In this document: piece by piece, positions 11,184 to 19,269 of the stretch
Layout: each line of letters starts with the position of its first letter
Position numbering within the stretch: the stretch's first letter is position 1
Origin: Methylomonas sp. AM2-LC
Lineage (GTDB): Bacteria; Pseudomonadota; Gammaproteobacteria; Methylococcales; Methylomonadaceae
Direction of reading: 5' to 3'
Assembly (NCBI RefSeq): GCF_039904985.1
Contig: NZ_CP157005.1
Span: 1,674,001-1,738,000, forward strand
DNA: 64,000 nt
Notes under the pieces: generated by a model
The model's database searches: none
Told to the model about the DNA's origin: nothing
What the model saw: the letters and a program-made list of their open reading frames with translations, nothing else
Position numbers and translations under genes: made by a program

Positions 11184-12278
11184 ATGGCAACACAAACACG
11201 TTATACCGGATTAATTGAACGTTATCGAGACCGTTTGCCGGTAGCGGCCAATACCCGTCTGATCAGCCTTTGTGAAGGGCGGACACCACTGATTCAATTA
11301 CAAAATATTCCGCGCCTGATCGGTAAAGATGTGGATATTTATGTCAAGTTTGAAGGTTTAAATCCTACCGGTTCCTTTAAAGATCGCGGTATGACCATGG
11401 CGGTTACCAAAGCGGTGGAAGCAGGTAGTCAAGCCATTATCTGTGCTTCTACGGGCAACACCTCTGCTTCTGCTGCTGCCTATGCAGTACGTGCAGGCAT
11501 AAAAGCCTTTGTGTTAATTCCTGATGGCAAAATTGCGTTGGGTAAACTGGCACAAACCTTAATGTACGGTGCTCAGATTATTCAAATTAATGGTAATTTT
11601 GATGCCGGTATGCAACTGGTTAAGCAAGTGGCTGACCACGCGCCAGTGACTATTGTTAATTCCATTAACCCATTCCGTATTGATGGTCAAAAAACCGCTG
11701 CTTTCGAAATTGTCGATGAGTTGGGCGATGCGCCAGATTACCACTGTTTACCAGTAGGCAATGCAGGTAATATTACCGCTTATTGGAAAGGCTATACAGA
11801 ATATGCTACCGATTCTGCGACGCATAAAGCGGTGACGCAAAAACTACCTATTATGTGTGGTTATCAAGCAAGTGGTGCAGCGCCGTTTGTTCAAGGTAAA
11901 ATGATAGAGAATCCAGAAACTGTTGCTACCGCCATTCGGATTGGTAGCCCGCAGTCCTGGGATTTCGCCTGGAATGCACAGAAAGAATCAAAAGGTTGGT
12001 TTGATGCTTGTACAGATACAGAAATTTTGCATGCGCAAAAAATGCTGTCGCAATATGAAGGTATCTTCTGCGAACCCGCTTCCGCTACTTCGTTAGCAGG
12101 TTTGTTAAAAGATCTGGCGTCCGGCAAAATTCCAGAAGGTAGTCGTATTGTTTGCACACTGACGGGTAATGGTATCAAAGATGCCGATATTGCTATTGCG
12201 CAATGTAAAGATTCGCATCCGGTGACCATTGATGCCAGTTTAGATGCAGTGAAAAAAGCCATATTGGACTCTTTGTGA
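11184..12278 (+). CDS. thrC: Threonine synthase
   Basis: Converts O-phosphohomoserine to threonine, the last step of the pathway whose earlier enzyme is encoded just upstream. The 364-residue protein is a fold-type II PLP enzyme: the PLP lysine is Lys66 in 'NPTGSFKDRGMT', the phosphate-binding loop is 'ASTGNTSASAAAYA', and 'PVGNAGNITAYWKG' and 'TLTGNGIKD' close the active site. Its short length and sequence style place it in the class widespread in Gammaproteobacteria and Gram-positives, not the longer E. coli type. A clear terminator 21 bases after the stop ends the alaC-hom-thrC unit. Confidence 0.96.
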   Translation: MATQTRYTGLIERYRDRLPVAANTRLISLCEGRTPLIQLQNIPRLIGKDVDIYVKFEGLNPTGSFKDRGMTMAVTKAVEAGSQAIICASTGNTSASAAAYAVRAGIKAFVLIPDGKIALGKLAQTLMYGAQIIQINGNFDAGMQLVKQVADHAPVTIVNSINPFRIDGQKTAAFEIVDELGDAPDYHCLPVGNAGNITAYWKGYTEYATDSATHKAVTQKLPIMCGYQASGAAPFVQGKMIENPETVATAIRIGSPQSWDFAWNAQKESKGWFDACTDTEILHAQKMLSQYEGIFCEPASATSLAGLLKDLASGKIPEGSRIVCTLTGNGIKDADIAIAQCKDSHPVTIDASLDAVKKAILDSL

Positions 12279-12298
12279 GCGTAAAATTATGCAGTTTT

Positions 12299-12321
12299 AG
12301 CCGGCTAATGCCGGCTTTTTT
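12299..12321 (+). terminator. Rho-independent terminator after thrC
   Basis: AGCCGGC and GCCGGCT form a perfect 7-bp GC-rich stem with a 4-base loop, followed by six T. It separates the amino acid operon from recJ. Confidence 0.92.
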
Positions 12322-12349
12322 ATGAGAGATAGATCCAGTAATTCCAGTT

Positions 12350-14104
12350 ATGGCTGTTAATCTGTATTTGCAAGGCGTTAAAAAACAGATAGTGCCGCGA
12401 CCCGTTTCCGCCAAGTCGCATCTGCTAGAAATGAGTCCGGTATTGCAGCGTATTTTCAACAGTCGCGGCGTACAAAACCCCGAGGATTTGGAACGCAGTT
12501 TACAAAACCTACCGTCTCCCTGGCTATTGGGGGGTATGCAGTCCATGGTTGAACATCTGGTTATTGCTATCAAAACCCAAAAAGCCATCACTATAGTGGC
12601 AGACTTTGATGCCGATGGTGCTACCAGTTGTGCAGTAGCTATGCGCGGTTTGGCTATGTTAGGCGCACAAAACCTGAATTTTGTAGTACCCAACCGCTTT
12701 ACCTATGGTTATGGATTGACGCCTGAAATTGTGGAACTGGTTAAGCAGCAAAATGCCGATATTATTCTCACCGTAGATAACGGTATCTCCAGTTTGGAGG
12801 GAGTGCAAGCCGCTAAACAAGCCGGTATGCAAGTCTTGATTACCGATCATCATTTACCTGGGGCCGATTTGCCTGCCGCTGATGCCATTGTTAATCCAAA
12901 TTTAGTGGATGATAAATTTCCCAGTCGCCATATAGCTGGGGTTGGGGTTATGTTTTATGTATTAATGGCCTTGCGTATTCGACTCCGAGAACTGCACTGG
13001 TTTGAAAAAAATAAACAGCTAGAACCTAATCTTGCACAGCTATTGGATTTTGTGGCTTTGGGTACTGTGGCCGATGTCGTGGCATTGGATCAGGTTAACC
13101 GTATCTTGGTACATCAAGGATTGCTCCGCATTCGTGCCGGGCAATGCCATATTGGCCTGAAATTGTTGACAGAGATTGCAGGGCGTTCCTTATCGCGTTT
13201 ATATGCCAGCGATTTGGGATTTGCTTTGGCTCCCAGGCTAAATGCAGCCGGACGTATGGATGATATGTCTTTGGGTATTCAATGCCTTTTAACGGATGAC
13301 CCTGCGACTGCGCGGCATATTGCCCAACAACTGGATACTCTGAATCAAGATAGAAAAGAAGTTGAAGGGCAGATGAAAAACGAAGCCATGCTGTTGTTGG
13401 CTGATATGCAGCGTATCGACGAGAAACACAGCTTGGCTGGGATTTGTATGTACGATGCTAGCTGGCATCAAGGTGTAATTGGTATATTGGCCGCTCGTAT
13501 CAAAGACCGCTTGCACCGCCCCGTTATTGCTTTTGCGCCAGCAGAATCGGGAGAAATTAAGGGGTCTGCACGTTCTATCAATGGTGTGCATATTCGTGAT
13601 GTGCTGAGTGATATTGCTGCTGCCCATCCGCACATTTTGAGTAAATTCGGCGGTCATGCCATGGCGGCTGGACTAAGTATCAAATTATCTGACTATCCAC
13701 ATTTTGCACTGTTATTTGGTGAAGCTGTCGCCAGCAAGCTGGAAAGCTTGGATTTGGCACAACAAATCCATACCGATGGCGAATTACAAGAAAGCGATAT
13801 GACTCTGGAGTTTGCGGAAATGCTGCAACAGGCTGCCATTTGGGGGCAAGGTTTTCCTGAGCCAGCATTTAATGGGATATTTGATGTCGTGCAGTGTCGT
13901 ATTGTTGGTGCCCAGCATCTTAAATTAGTGTTGCGTTTGCCTTTTAGTAGTCTGTTACTGGATGCCATCGCTTTTTTTGCCGATCACACCGAAAACTGGC
14001 TGGGTTGCCGGAAAGTGAATGCCGTGTATAAGCTGGATATAAATGAATTTCGCGGTCAACGTAGTTTGCAGTTGCAAATTCACTATCTGGAAAAATTAGA
14101 GTAA
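12350..14104 (+). CDS. recJ: Single-stranded-DNA-specific 5'-3' exonuclease RecJ
   Basis: RecJ degrades single-stranded DNA 5' to 3' in recombination and mismatch/base-excision repair. The 584-residue length is normal. The DHH phosphoesterase core is visible: 'VADFDADGATS' (motif I), 'TVDNGISS' (II), 'ITDHHLPG' (III, the DHH motif) and 'DFVALGTVADVV' (IV), then 'APRLNAAGRMDDM', and the DHHA1 motif 'KFGGHAMAAGLS'. The C-terminal OB-fold region ends near 'QLQIHYLEKLE'. The gene order hom-thrC-recJ is common in gammaproteobacteria. The next gene starts 4 bases after its stop, so membrane genes downstream may be co-transcribed. Confidence 0.97.
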   Translation: MAVNLYLQGVKKQIVPRPVSAKSHLLEMSPVLQRIFNSRGVQNPEDLERSLQNLPSPWLLGGMQSMVEHLVIAIKTQKAITIVADFDADGATSCAVAMRGLAMLGAQNLNFVVPNRFTYGYGLTPEIVELVKQQNADIILTVDNGISSLEGVQAAKQAGMQVLITDHHLPGADLPAADAIVNPNLVDDKFPSRHIAGVGVMFYVLMALRIRLRELHWFEKNKQLEPNLAQLLDFVALGTVADVVALDQVNRILVHQGLLRIRAGQCHIGLKLLTEIAGRSLSRLYASDLGFALAPRLNAAGRMDDMSLGIQCLLTDDPATARHIAQQLDTLNQDRKEVEGQMKNEAMLLLADMQRIDEKHSLAGICMYDASWHQGVIGILAARIKDRLHRPVIAFAPAESGEIKGSARSINGVHIRDVLSDIAAAHPHILSKFGGHAMAAGLSIKLSDYPHFALLFGEAVASKLESLDLAQQIHTDGELQESDMTLEFAEMLQQAAIWGQGFPEPAFNGIFDVVQCRIVGAQHLKLVLRLPFSSLLLDAIAFFADHTENWLGCRKVNAVYKLDINEFRGQRSLQLQIHYLEKLE

Positions 14105-14108
14105 ACAC

Positions 14109-15632
14109 ATGCTGGATAAAACTTTACGTTGGTTGGATACCCATATTCTGCTGTTTTTGGTGTTGATATGTGTATTGCGTATCGGTTTTTTGTTTAGCAG
14201 TGGTTTGGTTTTAGTTGGGGATGAAAGTTATTATTGGGATTGGTCACGCCAGCCGGATTGGTGTTATTTCAGTAAACCGCCTATGGTGGCATGGCTGATT
14301 GGCTGCTTTACTTGGTTGCTTGGGGATTTTACTCCGGTATTACGTCTGCCTGCCGTACTGTTAAGCACCGTGTTTCTTGCTTATTTTTATGCCACGGCCA
14401 AAGCTTTTTATGGTACACGTGCCGCGGGTTTTGCCCTATTACTGTTATTAGCTACGCCTAATAATGTGTTGGCTAATATCTTTATGACTATTGATCCGCC
14501 GCTATACTGCTTCTGGATGATGTGTGTGTATTATTTACAGCAGGGCATTTTTGCTCACCATGCTCGTGCCTGGTGGTGGGCAGGTTGTGCGGGCGCAATG
14601 GCGTTACTCAGTAAACAGGTAGCCATTGCCTTGCCCTTATTAGTGCTAGTGTTTATTTTTTTGGATAAACAGCGCTATCAATGGTTAAAAAAAGAGTTTT
14701 TGTGTTTTTTACTACCCATGTTACTGGCAGCCTTGCCACTTTTACTGTGGAATAAGCAGCATGATTGGGTGATGTTTGGACATATTAAAAGTCACTTTAC
14801 ACCATCGACAGCTAGTGGCTTTGCATTTGACTGGCACAATATTTATAACTATGTATTCCAGCAATTATTGTTGATTTCGCCTGTGCTGTTCGGTCTGGTT
14901 ATCGTAATGAGTGTGCAATATTTTCTAAATTTTAAACGCCTGACTGCCGAATCACAGTTTTTGTTCTTGTTCGGGCCGCTACTGGTGTTAGGGGTTTTAT
15001 TACTAAGTTTTAAGCAAAAAGTGCAAGGTAACTGGCCGATGCCGTTTTATTTTACCGCTTTAATTTTATTGGCGGGAATCTGGCAAACCGGGCGTTGGAA
15101 AAAAATACAGGAATTTGCTTTAAGCTTTGGCTTGATATTGGTTGCCGTGACCTATTTATTACCTGTTTTGTTATCGATATTCCACTTGCAAGAAAGTAAA
15201 TTTAATCCGCTGAGACGTTTTGGGCATTGGCAAGAATTGGCTGTAAATATCCAGATTCAGCGTCAGCAGTTTATGCCGCTAACCGATAACAGTTTTATTT
15301 TGGCTTTGGGGCATCGTAATCTGGCCAGTGAAATGGCCTTTTATTTGCCGGATCACCCCAAGGTTTTCCGTTATGAAGCCGATGGTGCAGTGGTATCCCA
15401 ATACGAAGTCTGGCGGGGGCCACAATCCTTTCTGGGCGGCAATGCGTTAATTATCAGCGATAATGATCATCCAGTACCTGCCGAGATTAAAAGCGCTTTC
15501 CAAAATTATCGATTCGTGGCCGAAGTTGCGAATCCTAAGCAGGTCAGCTCACCTTTTTACCTGTCAGTTGGGGAGAATTTGCAGCACTGGCCCAGCCCTG
15601 AACAGCATCCCGTTTTCGAGGAATCACAATGA
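14109..15632 (+). CDS. Family 39 glycosyltransferase (ArnT/PMT-like integral membrane protein)
   Basis: A 507-residue multi-pass membrane protein of the GT39/ArnT type, which uses a polyprenyl-phosphate sugar donor on the periplasmic side. The first loop carries the acidic catalytic motif 'VGDESYYWDWS' (Asp38, Glu39), followed by 'YFSKPPMVAWLIG', both standard for this family. About ten hydrophobic helices follow and a soluble C-terminal part begins near residue 360. The PAP2 phosphatase gene overlaps its stop by 4 bases (ATGA), suggesting joint work on lipid A or another lipid-linked glycan. The acceptor and sugar cannot be told from sequence. Confidence 0.85.
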   Translation: MLDKTLRWLDTHILLFLVLICVLRIGFLFSSGLVLVGDESYYWDWSRQPDWCYFSKPPMVAWLIGCFTWLLGDFTPVLRLPAVLLSTVFLAYFYATAKAFYGTRAAGFALLLLLATPNNVLANIFMTIDPPLYCFWMMCVYYLQQGIFAHHARAWWWAGCAGAMALLSKQVAIALPLLVLVFIFLDKQRYQWLKKEFLCFLLPMLLAALPLLLWNKQHDWVMFGHIKSHFTPSTASGFAFDWHNIYNYVFQQLLLISPVLFGLVIVMSVQYFLNFKRLTAESQFLFLFGPLLVLGVLLLSFKQKVQGNWPMPFYFTALILLAGIWQTGRWKKIQEFALSFGLILVAVTYLLPVLLSIFHLQESKFNPLRRFGHWQELAVNIQIQRQQFMPLTDNSFILALGHRNLASEMAFYLPDHPKVFRYEADGAVVSQYEVWRGPQSFLGGNALIISDNDHPVPAEIKSAFQNYRFVAEVANPKQVSSPFYLSVGENLQHWPSPEQHPVFEESQ

Positions 15633-16315
15633 AATTACTACAACGCGCTCAGCTAGAACTATTGGTTTGGATGTTACTAGCGATAGCCACAACCCTGCTG
15701 TTTTGGTTTACTGATCTGGATATAAAAGCAGCTGCTCACTTTTACCATCCGGAAAATAGTGCTGATGTTTGGCCAGAGCGACACTGGTGGTTATGGCAAA
15801 TTTTGTTTGATTACGCTTTCCCCTTTACCGTGGCAGCGGGTATCGCCGCTTTTAGCGTATTTCTGATCAGTTATTTTTTTGCACCCAGTCTGCGCTTTCG
15901 TAGACAAGCTTTGTATATTGTGCTGGTAATCGCCATTGGGCCGGGTTTAGTCGTAAATTTAATTTTTAAAGATCACTGGGGCAGACCCAGACCCATGCAT
16001 ATCACCCAATTTGGCGGTGAATATCAATACATTCCACCTATACAGATTGGCGATACACCGGATAAATCTTTTGTGTGTGGACATTGTTCGGTGGGTTATG
16101 CGTTTTTTGCCTTGTATTTTCTGGCGCAAAATTACCGTATCGCCTATTTTTTACTGACCTTGGGTTTGGCATGGACAATGGGGTTTACGCGCATGACCTC
16201 AGGAGGACATTTTGTGTCGGATATTTTATGGTCTGGCTATCTGGTGTTTTTGGTTGCTTTTATCTTGTATTATGGCTGGTACGCACGCGTACCTAAAGTC
16301 AATAAAAACCAATGA
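15629..16315 (+). CDS. PAP2-superfamily membrane phosphatase
   Basis: A 228-residue integral membrane phosphatase of the PAP2 type, likely dephosphorylating a lipid such as lipid A or undecaprenyl diphosphate. The three signature blocks are present: '[10 protein letters not shown]', then '[10 protein letters not shown]' near residue 150, and '[12 protein letters not shown]' with the Arg and His of the catalytic triad. The middle block departs from the usual Pro-Ser-Gly-His (Val-Cys replaces Pro-Ser), though the His is kept. Hydrophobic helices flank each block. It overlaps the upstream glycosyltransferase by 4 bases and the downstream UPF0178 gene by 4 bases, forming a tight three-gene unit. 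The precise substrate is inference. Confidence 0.85.
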   Translation: MKLLQRAQLELLVWMLLAIATTLLFWFTDLDIKAAAHFYHPENSADVWPERHWWLWQILFDYAFPFTVAAGIAAFSVFLISYFFAPSLRFRRQALYIVLVIAIGPGLVVNLIFKDHWGRPRPMHITQFGGEYQYIPPIQIGDTPDKSFVCGHCSVGYAFFALYFLAQNYRIAYFLLTLGLAWTMGFTRMTSGGHFVSDILWSGYLVFLVAFILYYGWYARVPKVNKNQ

Positions 16316-16761
16316 AAATTTGGGTAGATGCAGATGCCTGTCCCAATTTGATTAAAACTGTCTTGTTTCGGGTAGCGCAAAAAAAACAACTGCTGCTGGT
16401 GTTGGTAGCTAATCAATTTGTTGCCACACCCCCAGGCAAATATATCCAAATGATACGCGTTAGTGGCGGTTTTGATGTGGCGGATGATTATATCGTGCAA
16501 CATTTAACAGCGGGTGATCTGGTGATTACTGGCGATATACCACTAGCAGCAAAAGTTATCGAGCAACAAGCCCATGCACTTAATCCGAGAGGTATGACGT
16601 ATACCAAACAAAATATCGGTGAAGTATTGGCAATGCGCAATTTTATGGAAGAAATGCGCAATGCCGGTCAGGTGAGTGGCGGAGCGGCTGCTATGAGTAA
16701 CAAGGATGTGCAACAGTTTGCCAATGCACTGGATAGGTTTTTAACCGCAGCCAAACTATAA
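16312..16761 (+). CDS. UPF0178 family protein (YaiI/YqxD)
   Basis: A 149-residue protein of family UPF0178. It opens '[15 protein letters not shown]', the family signature, and contains '[11 protein letters not shown]', '[15 protein letters not shown]' and '[20 protein letters not shown]', also diagnostic. The acidic residues at both ends of these motifs resemble a PIN/NYN-type nuclease fold, but no function has been shown that I can cite. It overlaps the PAP2 gene stop by 4 bases, so it is translated from the same message. Length and all motifs are complete. Confidence 0.92.
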   Translation: MKIWVDADACPNLIKTVLFRVAQKKQLLLVLVANQFVATPPGKYIQMIRVSGGFDVADDYIVQHLTAGDLVITGDIPLAAKVIEQQAHALNPRGMTYTKQNIGEVLAMRNFMEEMRNAGQVSGGAAAMSNKDVQQFANALDRFLTAAKL

Positions 16762-16883
16762 GCTTGGTCTAAATCTTATATAAAATTGATTCCGAGCCCA
16801 TTGATTCTAACGAGTTGGCGGCAAGATATATAGAGCTTCTAAAAGCAATTGAAGACTGCGAAATTGAATTTTAGGGGATGAGA

Positions 16884-17441
16884 ATGAAAATAAATGTAAT
16901 CATTTTGTTTTATGTATTTTGGATATTTGTACCTACGCAAGCACAATCATCAGATTCTCAACAATCCAAAGTTGTTGACTGTTCCCATGCAACAATTTCT
17001 AGACCGAAAATAGGTAATTCATTCCAAGGATTAATCATAAATGAAGACTATGCATTCACTGTAAAAATTCCAGGCGGTTACACAGGATGGGATGGAGTAG
17101 ACCAAAATGCACCTTTCCATGGGTTCACAATTTTTCTAGATCAGAAAATGGATGCGTGCATTAACTTCGAAATTCACATACAAGTCGATGAAGCTGAAGC
17201 ACCTAAGCCCCCTAGATCAGCAAAATTGCTAAGACTTGGTGAATCGCAGGCTTGGCAATCTATTAGTAAAGACCAAGTTGGAAAGATAACAATGGTTAAT
17301 ATTAGGACTTCGTTTTCGTTTAAGCAAGCAAAACAGATTGATAATGGAGAAGTTATTTTGGTTACTCCTATATCGCATTTGTCAGAGACAAAACATATCT
17401 ATGATGATTTCGTCCGATCACTAATTTTCCGTACCAAATAA
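16884..17441 (+). CDS. Secreted hypothetical protein
   Basis: 185 residues with a clear signal peptide: 'MKINVIILFYVFWIFVPTQA' then 'QSSDS', so export to the periplasm is likely. The mature part contains three cysteines and is beta-strand-rich with no recognised domain. An ATG at 16878 is also in frame, but it directly abuts the AGGGG at 16873-16877, whereas 16884 lies 6 bases after it, so 16884 is the better start. Upstream, 16774-16873 is an open stretch ending '...ELLKAIEDCEIEF' and a stop, without a start, which may be the tail of a lost gene. The gene is more AT-rich than its neighbours and may be acquired. Confidence 0.65.
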   Translation: MKINVIILFYVFWIFVPTQAQSSDSQQSKVVDCSHATISRPKIGNSFQGLIINEDYAFTVKIPGGYTGWDGVDQNAPFHGFTIFLDQKMDACINFEIHIQVDEAEAPKPPRSAKLLRLGESQAWQSISKDQVGKITMVNIRTSFSFKQAKQIDNGEVILVTPISHLSETKHIYDDFVRSLIFRTK

Positions 17442-17583
17442 TCAAAAAATCAATTTTGTCAGTGTGAAATATTTTTTTAATCCTTTAAAAACAATGAATT
17501 ATATATAACTCAATCCGACCCCATTTATTTTATAAATAACCCGTAACATACCGATTTATCTGTTTTATTATGGGCGTCGCTGT

Positions 17584-17838
17584 TTAGGGTTGAGGACCCG
17601 CCGCTTTTTCACTTCGAATATGTTCAATCCTAGCACCAAGTCCTTGGGGTTGAAATAATCCACTAGCAAAGGCAATAAATAATAAAATAAACAAAACCAG
17701 TGACAGGCTTATGCGTACTGTCAGCATCTTAGCGGTTTTACCAGACTCATCGCCATCTGGGTGTTTAACCAGATGATATAAAGCCGAGCCTAAACTGCCC
17801 AAAATGGCAATAAAAACAATAATAACGAGAATTTTCAT
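17584..17838 (-). CDS. DUF2909 twin-transmembrane protein (oxidase-associated)
   Basis: An 84-residue protein with two hydrophobic helices, 'ILVIIVFIAILGSLGSALYH' and 'LSLVLFILLFIAFASGLF', separated by a short polar stretch 'LVKHPDGDESGKTAKMLTVR'. This is the layout of DUF2909 proteins, which in many Gammaproteobacteria lie between coxC and the SURF1 gene. Here the SURF1 gene is divergent and adjacent, agreeing with that link. ATG 17838 is preferred over an upstream GTG because it gives the family N-terminus. A role in cytochrome c oxidase assembly is inferred from location only. Confidence 0.75.
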   Translation of the reverse strand: MKILVIIVFIAILGSLGSALYHLVKHPDGDESGKTAKMLTVRISLSLVLFILLFIAFASGLFQPQGLGARIEHIRSEKAAGPQP

Positions 17839-17934
17839 AACTATGACTACATTAAAAACCAAAAAAGTACAGCCATTCTCAACTATACGCGCTATCTTGC
17901 CAATAAATTTAGTGATTAATAAACTGAGAAATAT

Positions 17935-18672
17935 ATGAAGCTGTTGATTGCAAATCGAGAATTACGATTATCGCTACTGGGTATTAGTGTCTATATAGTG
18001 TTATTGGTGCTGTTATGCAGTTTAGGCTTTTGGCAGTTGGATAGGTCTGAGCAGAAACGCCAATTTCTGGAAAAACAACAACAAGCCATGGCTGATGAGA
18101 CTGTTATAAACTTGAATCAACAATCTGTTATAGATTTGGCCGTTAGTCGTTACCTGAAAGTGCAAGTGCACGGTCATTATGATGTTGGGCACCAGTTTTT
18201 AATTGATAACCAGATGCAAGACGGAAAGCCCGGCTATTATGTATTAACGCCGTTTTTAATTGATAACAGTAATCGAGCTGTTCTAGTAAATCGTGGCTGG
18301 TTGCCTTTGGGTGCAGAGCGTAGCCATTTACCCGCAGTTGAAATTAACACAGCAGTATCAGAAATTAATGGTCGCATTAACCAGTTTCCAGCAGTAGGCA
18401 TTAAATTAAAAGGTGCAGAAATTCCAACCAATAGTTGGCCTGCATTAGTGCAAGTGGTTGATAGTGAAGTATTAGCAGCTAAATTGGCTTATGGCTTATA
18501 TAATTTCCAGATAGAATTGGATGCAGAGGCCAGCGAGGGTTATAAACGGCAATGGAAAATTAGTGCCATTATCTCGCCTGAAAAACATCTGGCCTATGCA
18601 GTACAATGGTTCGGTTTAGCCTTGGCCTTAACCGGTTTGTTTATTTGGATCAGTAGTAGAAAATTGAAGTGA
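17935..18672 (+). CDS. SURF1 family cytochrome oxidase biogenesis protein
   Basis: SURF1 (Shy1) proteins assist heme a insertion into subunit I of aa3-type oxidases. The 245-residue protein has the family architecture: an N-terminal helix (residues ~14-34) followed at once by 'LGFWQLDRSEQKRQ', a periplasmic domain with 'DGKPGYYVLTPF' and 'AVLVNRGWLP', and a C-terminal helix beginning 'YAVQWFGLALALTGLFIW', all diagnostic. The next gene starts with a GTG that overlaps its stop (GTGA). It begins an oxidase-assembly operon that runs into ctaA-ftsY. Confidence 0.93.
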   Translation: MKLLIANRELRLSLLGISVYIVLLVLLCSLGFWQLDRSEQKRQFLEKQQQAMADETVINLNQQSVIDLAVSRYLKVQVHGHYDVGHQFLIDNQMQDGKPGYYVLTPFLIDNSNRAVLVNRGWLPLGAERSHLPAVEINTAVSEINGRINQFPAVGIKLKGAEIPTNSWPALVQVVDSEVLAAKLAYGLYNFQIELDAEASEGYKRQWKISAIISPEKHLAYAVQWFGLALALTGLFIWISSRKLK

Positions 18673-19265
18673 ATAGTCAACATAAAAAAAATAAAATCAC
18701 CATTTTAGTGATATTTGCAATGTCTATCATACCGTTTGGAATTGCCTGGTATTTTGCTAGCAATCCAGAAATGCTGACTTTAGGCAAAAGTAATGGCGAT
18801 TTAATTACGCCGCCTCTAACTTCTGAGATAAGAGATTTTACTGGGTATGATCAATTTTCAGCAGATAATATAAAAGAATTATCCGGACATTGGGTGCTGA
18901 TCAATCTGTTGCCCGAATCGGCTTGCCATGAAGTTTGTGTGGAGGCACTATATAAAACTCAGCAAATTAGTTTGATGCTTGGCAAAGATATTTCCAGAGT
19001 TAGACGCGTTGCTGCTCTGTACAGTAAAACCGATCACCCCGTATTTAATGCAGAGTGGCAAGCAGATGGCCATTTGTTAAAAATGGTGTTATCACCCGCC
19101 TTGCAAGAAAAAGTCAATTCCGTACTCGCTACACCGTTAGCGGAGGGTATGTTGCTGTTAATGGATCCGTTGGGTAACCTGATGATGAAATACCCATCAG
19201 GCTATGATGCATATAAAGTTAAAAGCGACATCAGTAAATTATTAAGAATTTCTCAAATCGGTTAG
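18669..19265 (+). CDS. SCO-like thioredoxin-fold protein of the oxidase cluster
   Basis: A 198-residue membrane-anchored protein: one helix (about residues 10-29, 'ITILVIFAMSIIPFGIAWYF') then a periplasmic domain. Residues 74-96 read 'HWVLINLLPESACHEVCVEA', with a Cys-x3-Cys pair at 86 and 90 in the position of the copper-binding cysteines of SCO proteins, followed by 'RRVAALYSK'. A protein of this kind regularly sits between the SURF1 and ctaA genes in Gammaproteobacteria. A copper-delivery or thiol role in oxidase assembly is inferred. GTG start overlaps the SURF1 stop; ctaA-ftsY begins 4 bases after its own stop. Confidence 0.75.
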   Translation: MNSQHKKNKITILVIFAMSIIPFGIAWYFASNPEMLTLGKSNGDLITPPLTSEIRDFTGYDQFSADNIKELSGHWVLINLLPESACHEVCVEALYKTQQISLMLGKDISRVRRVAALYSKTDHPVFNAEWQADGHLLKMVLSPALQEKVNSVLATPLAEGMLLLMDPLGNLMMKYPSGYDAYKVKSDISKLLRISQIG

Positions 19266-19269
19266 AAAC

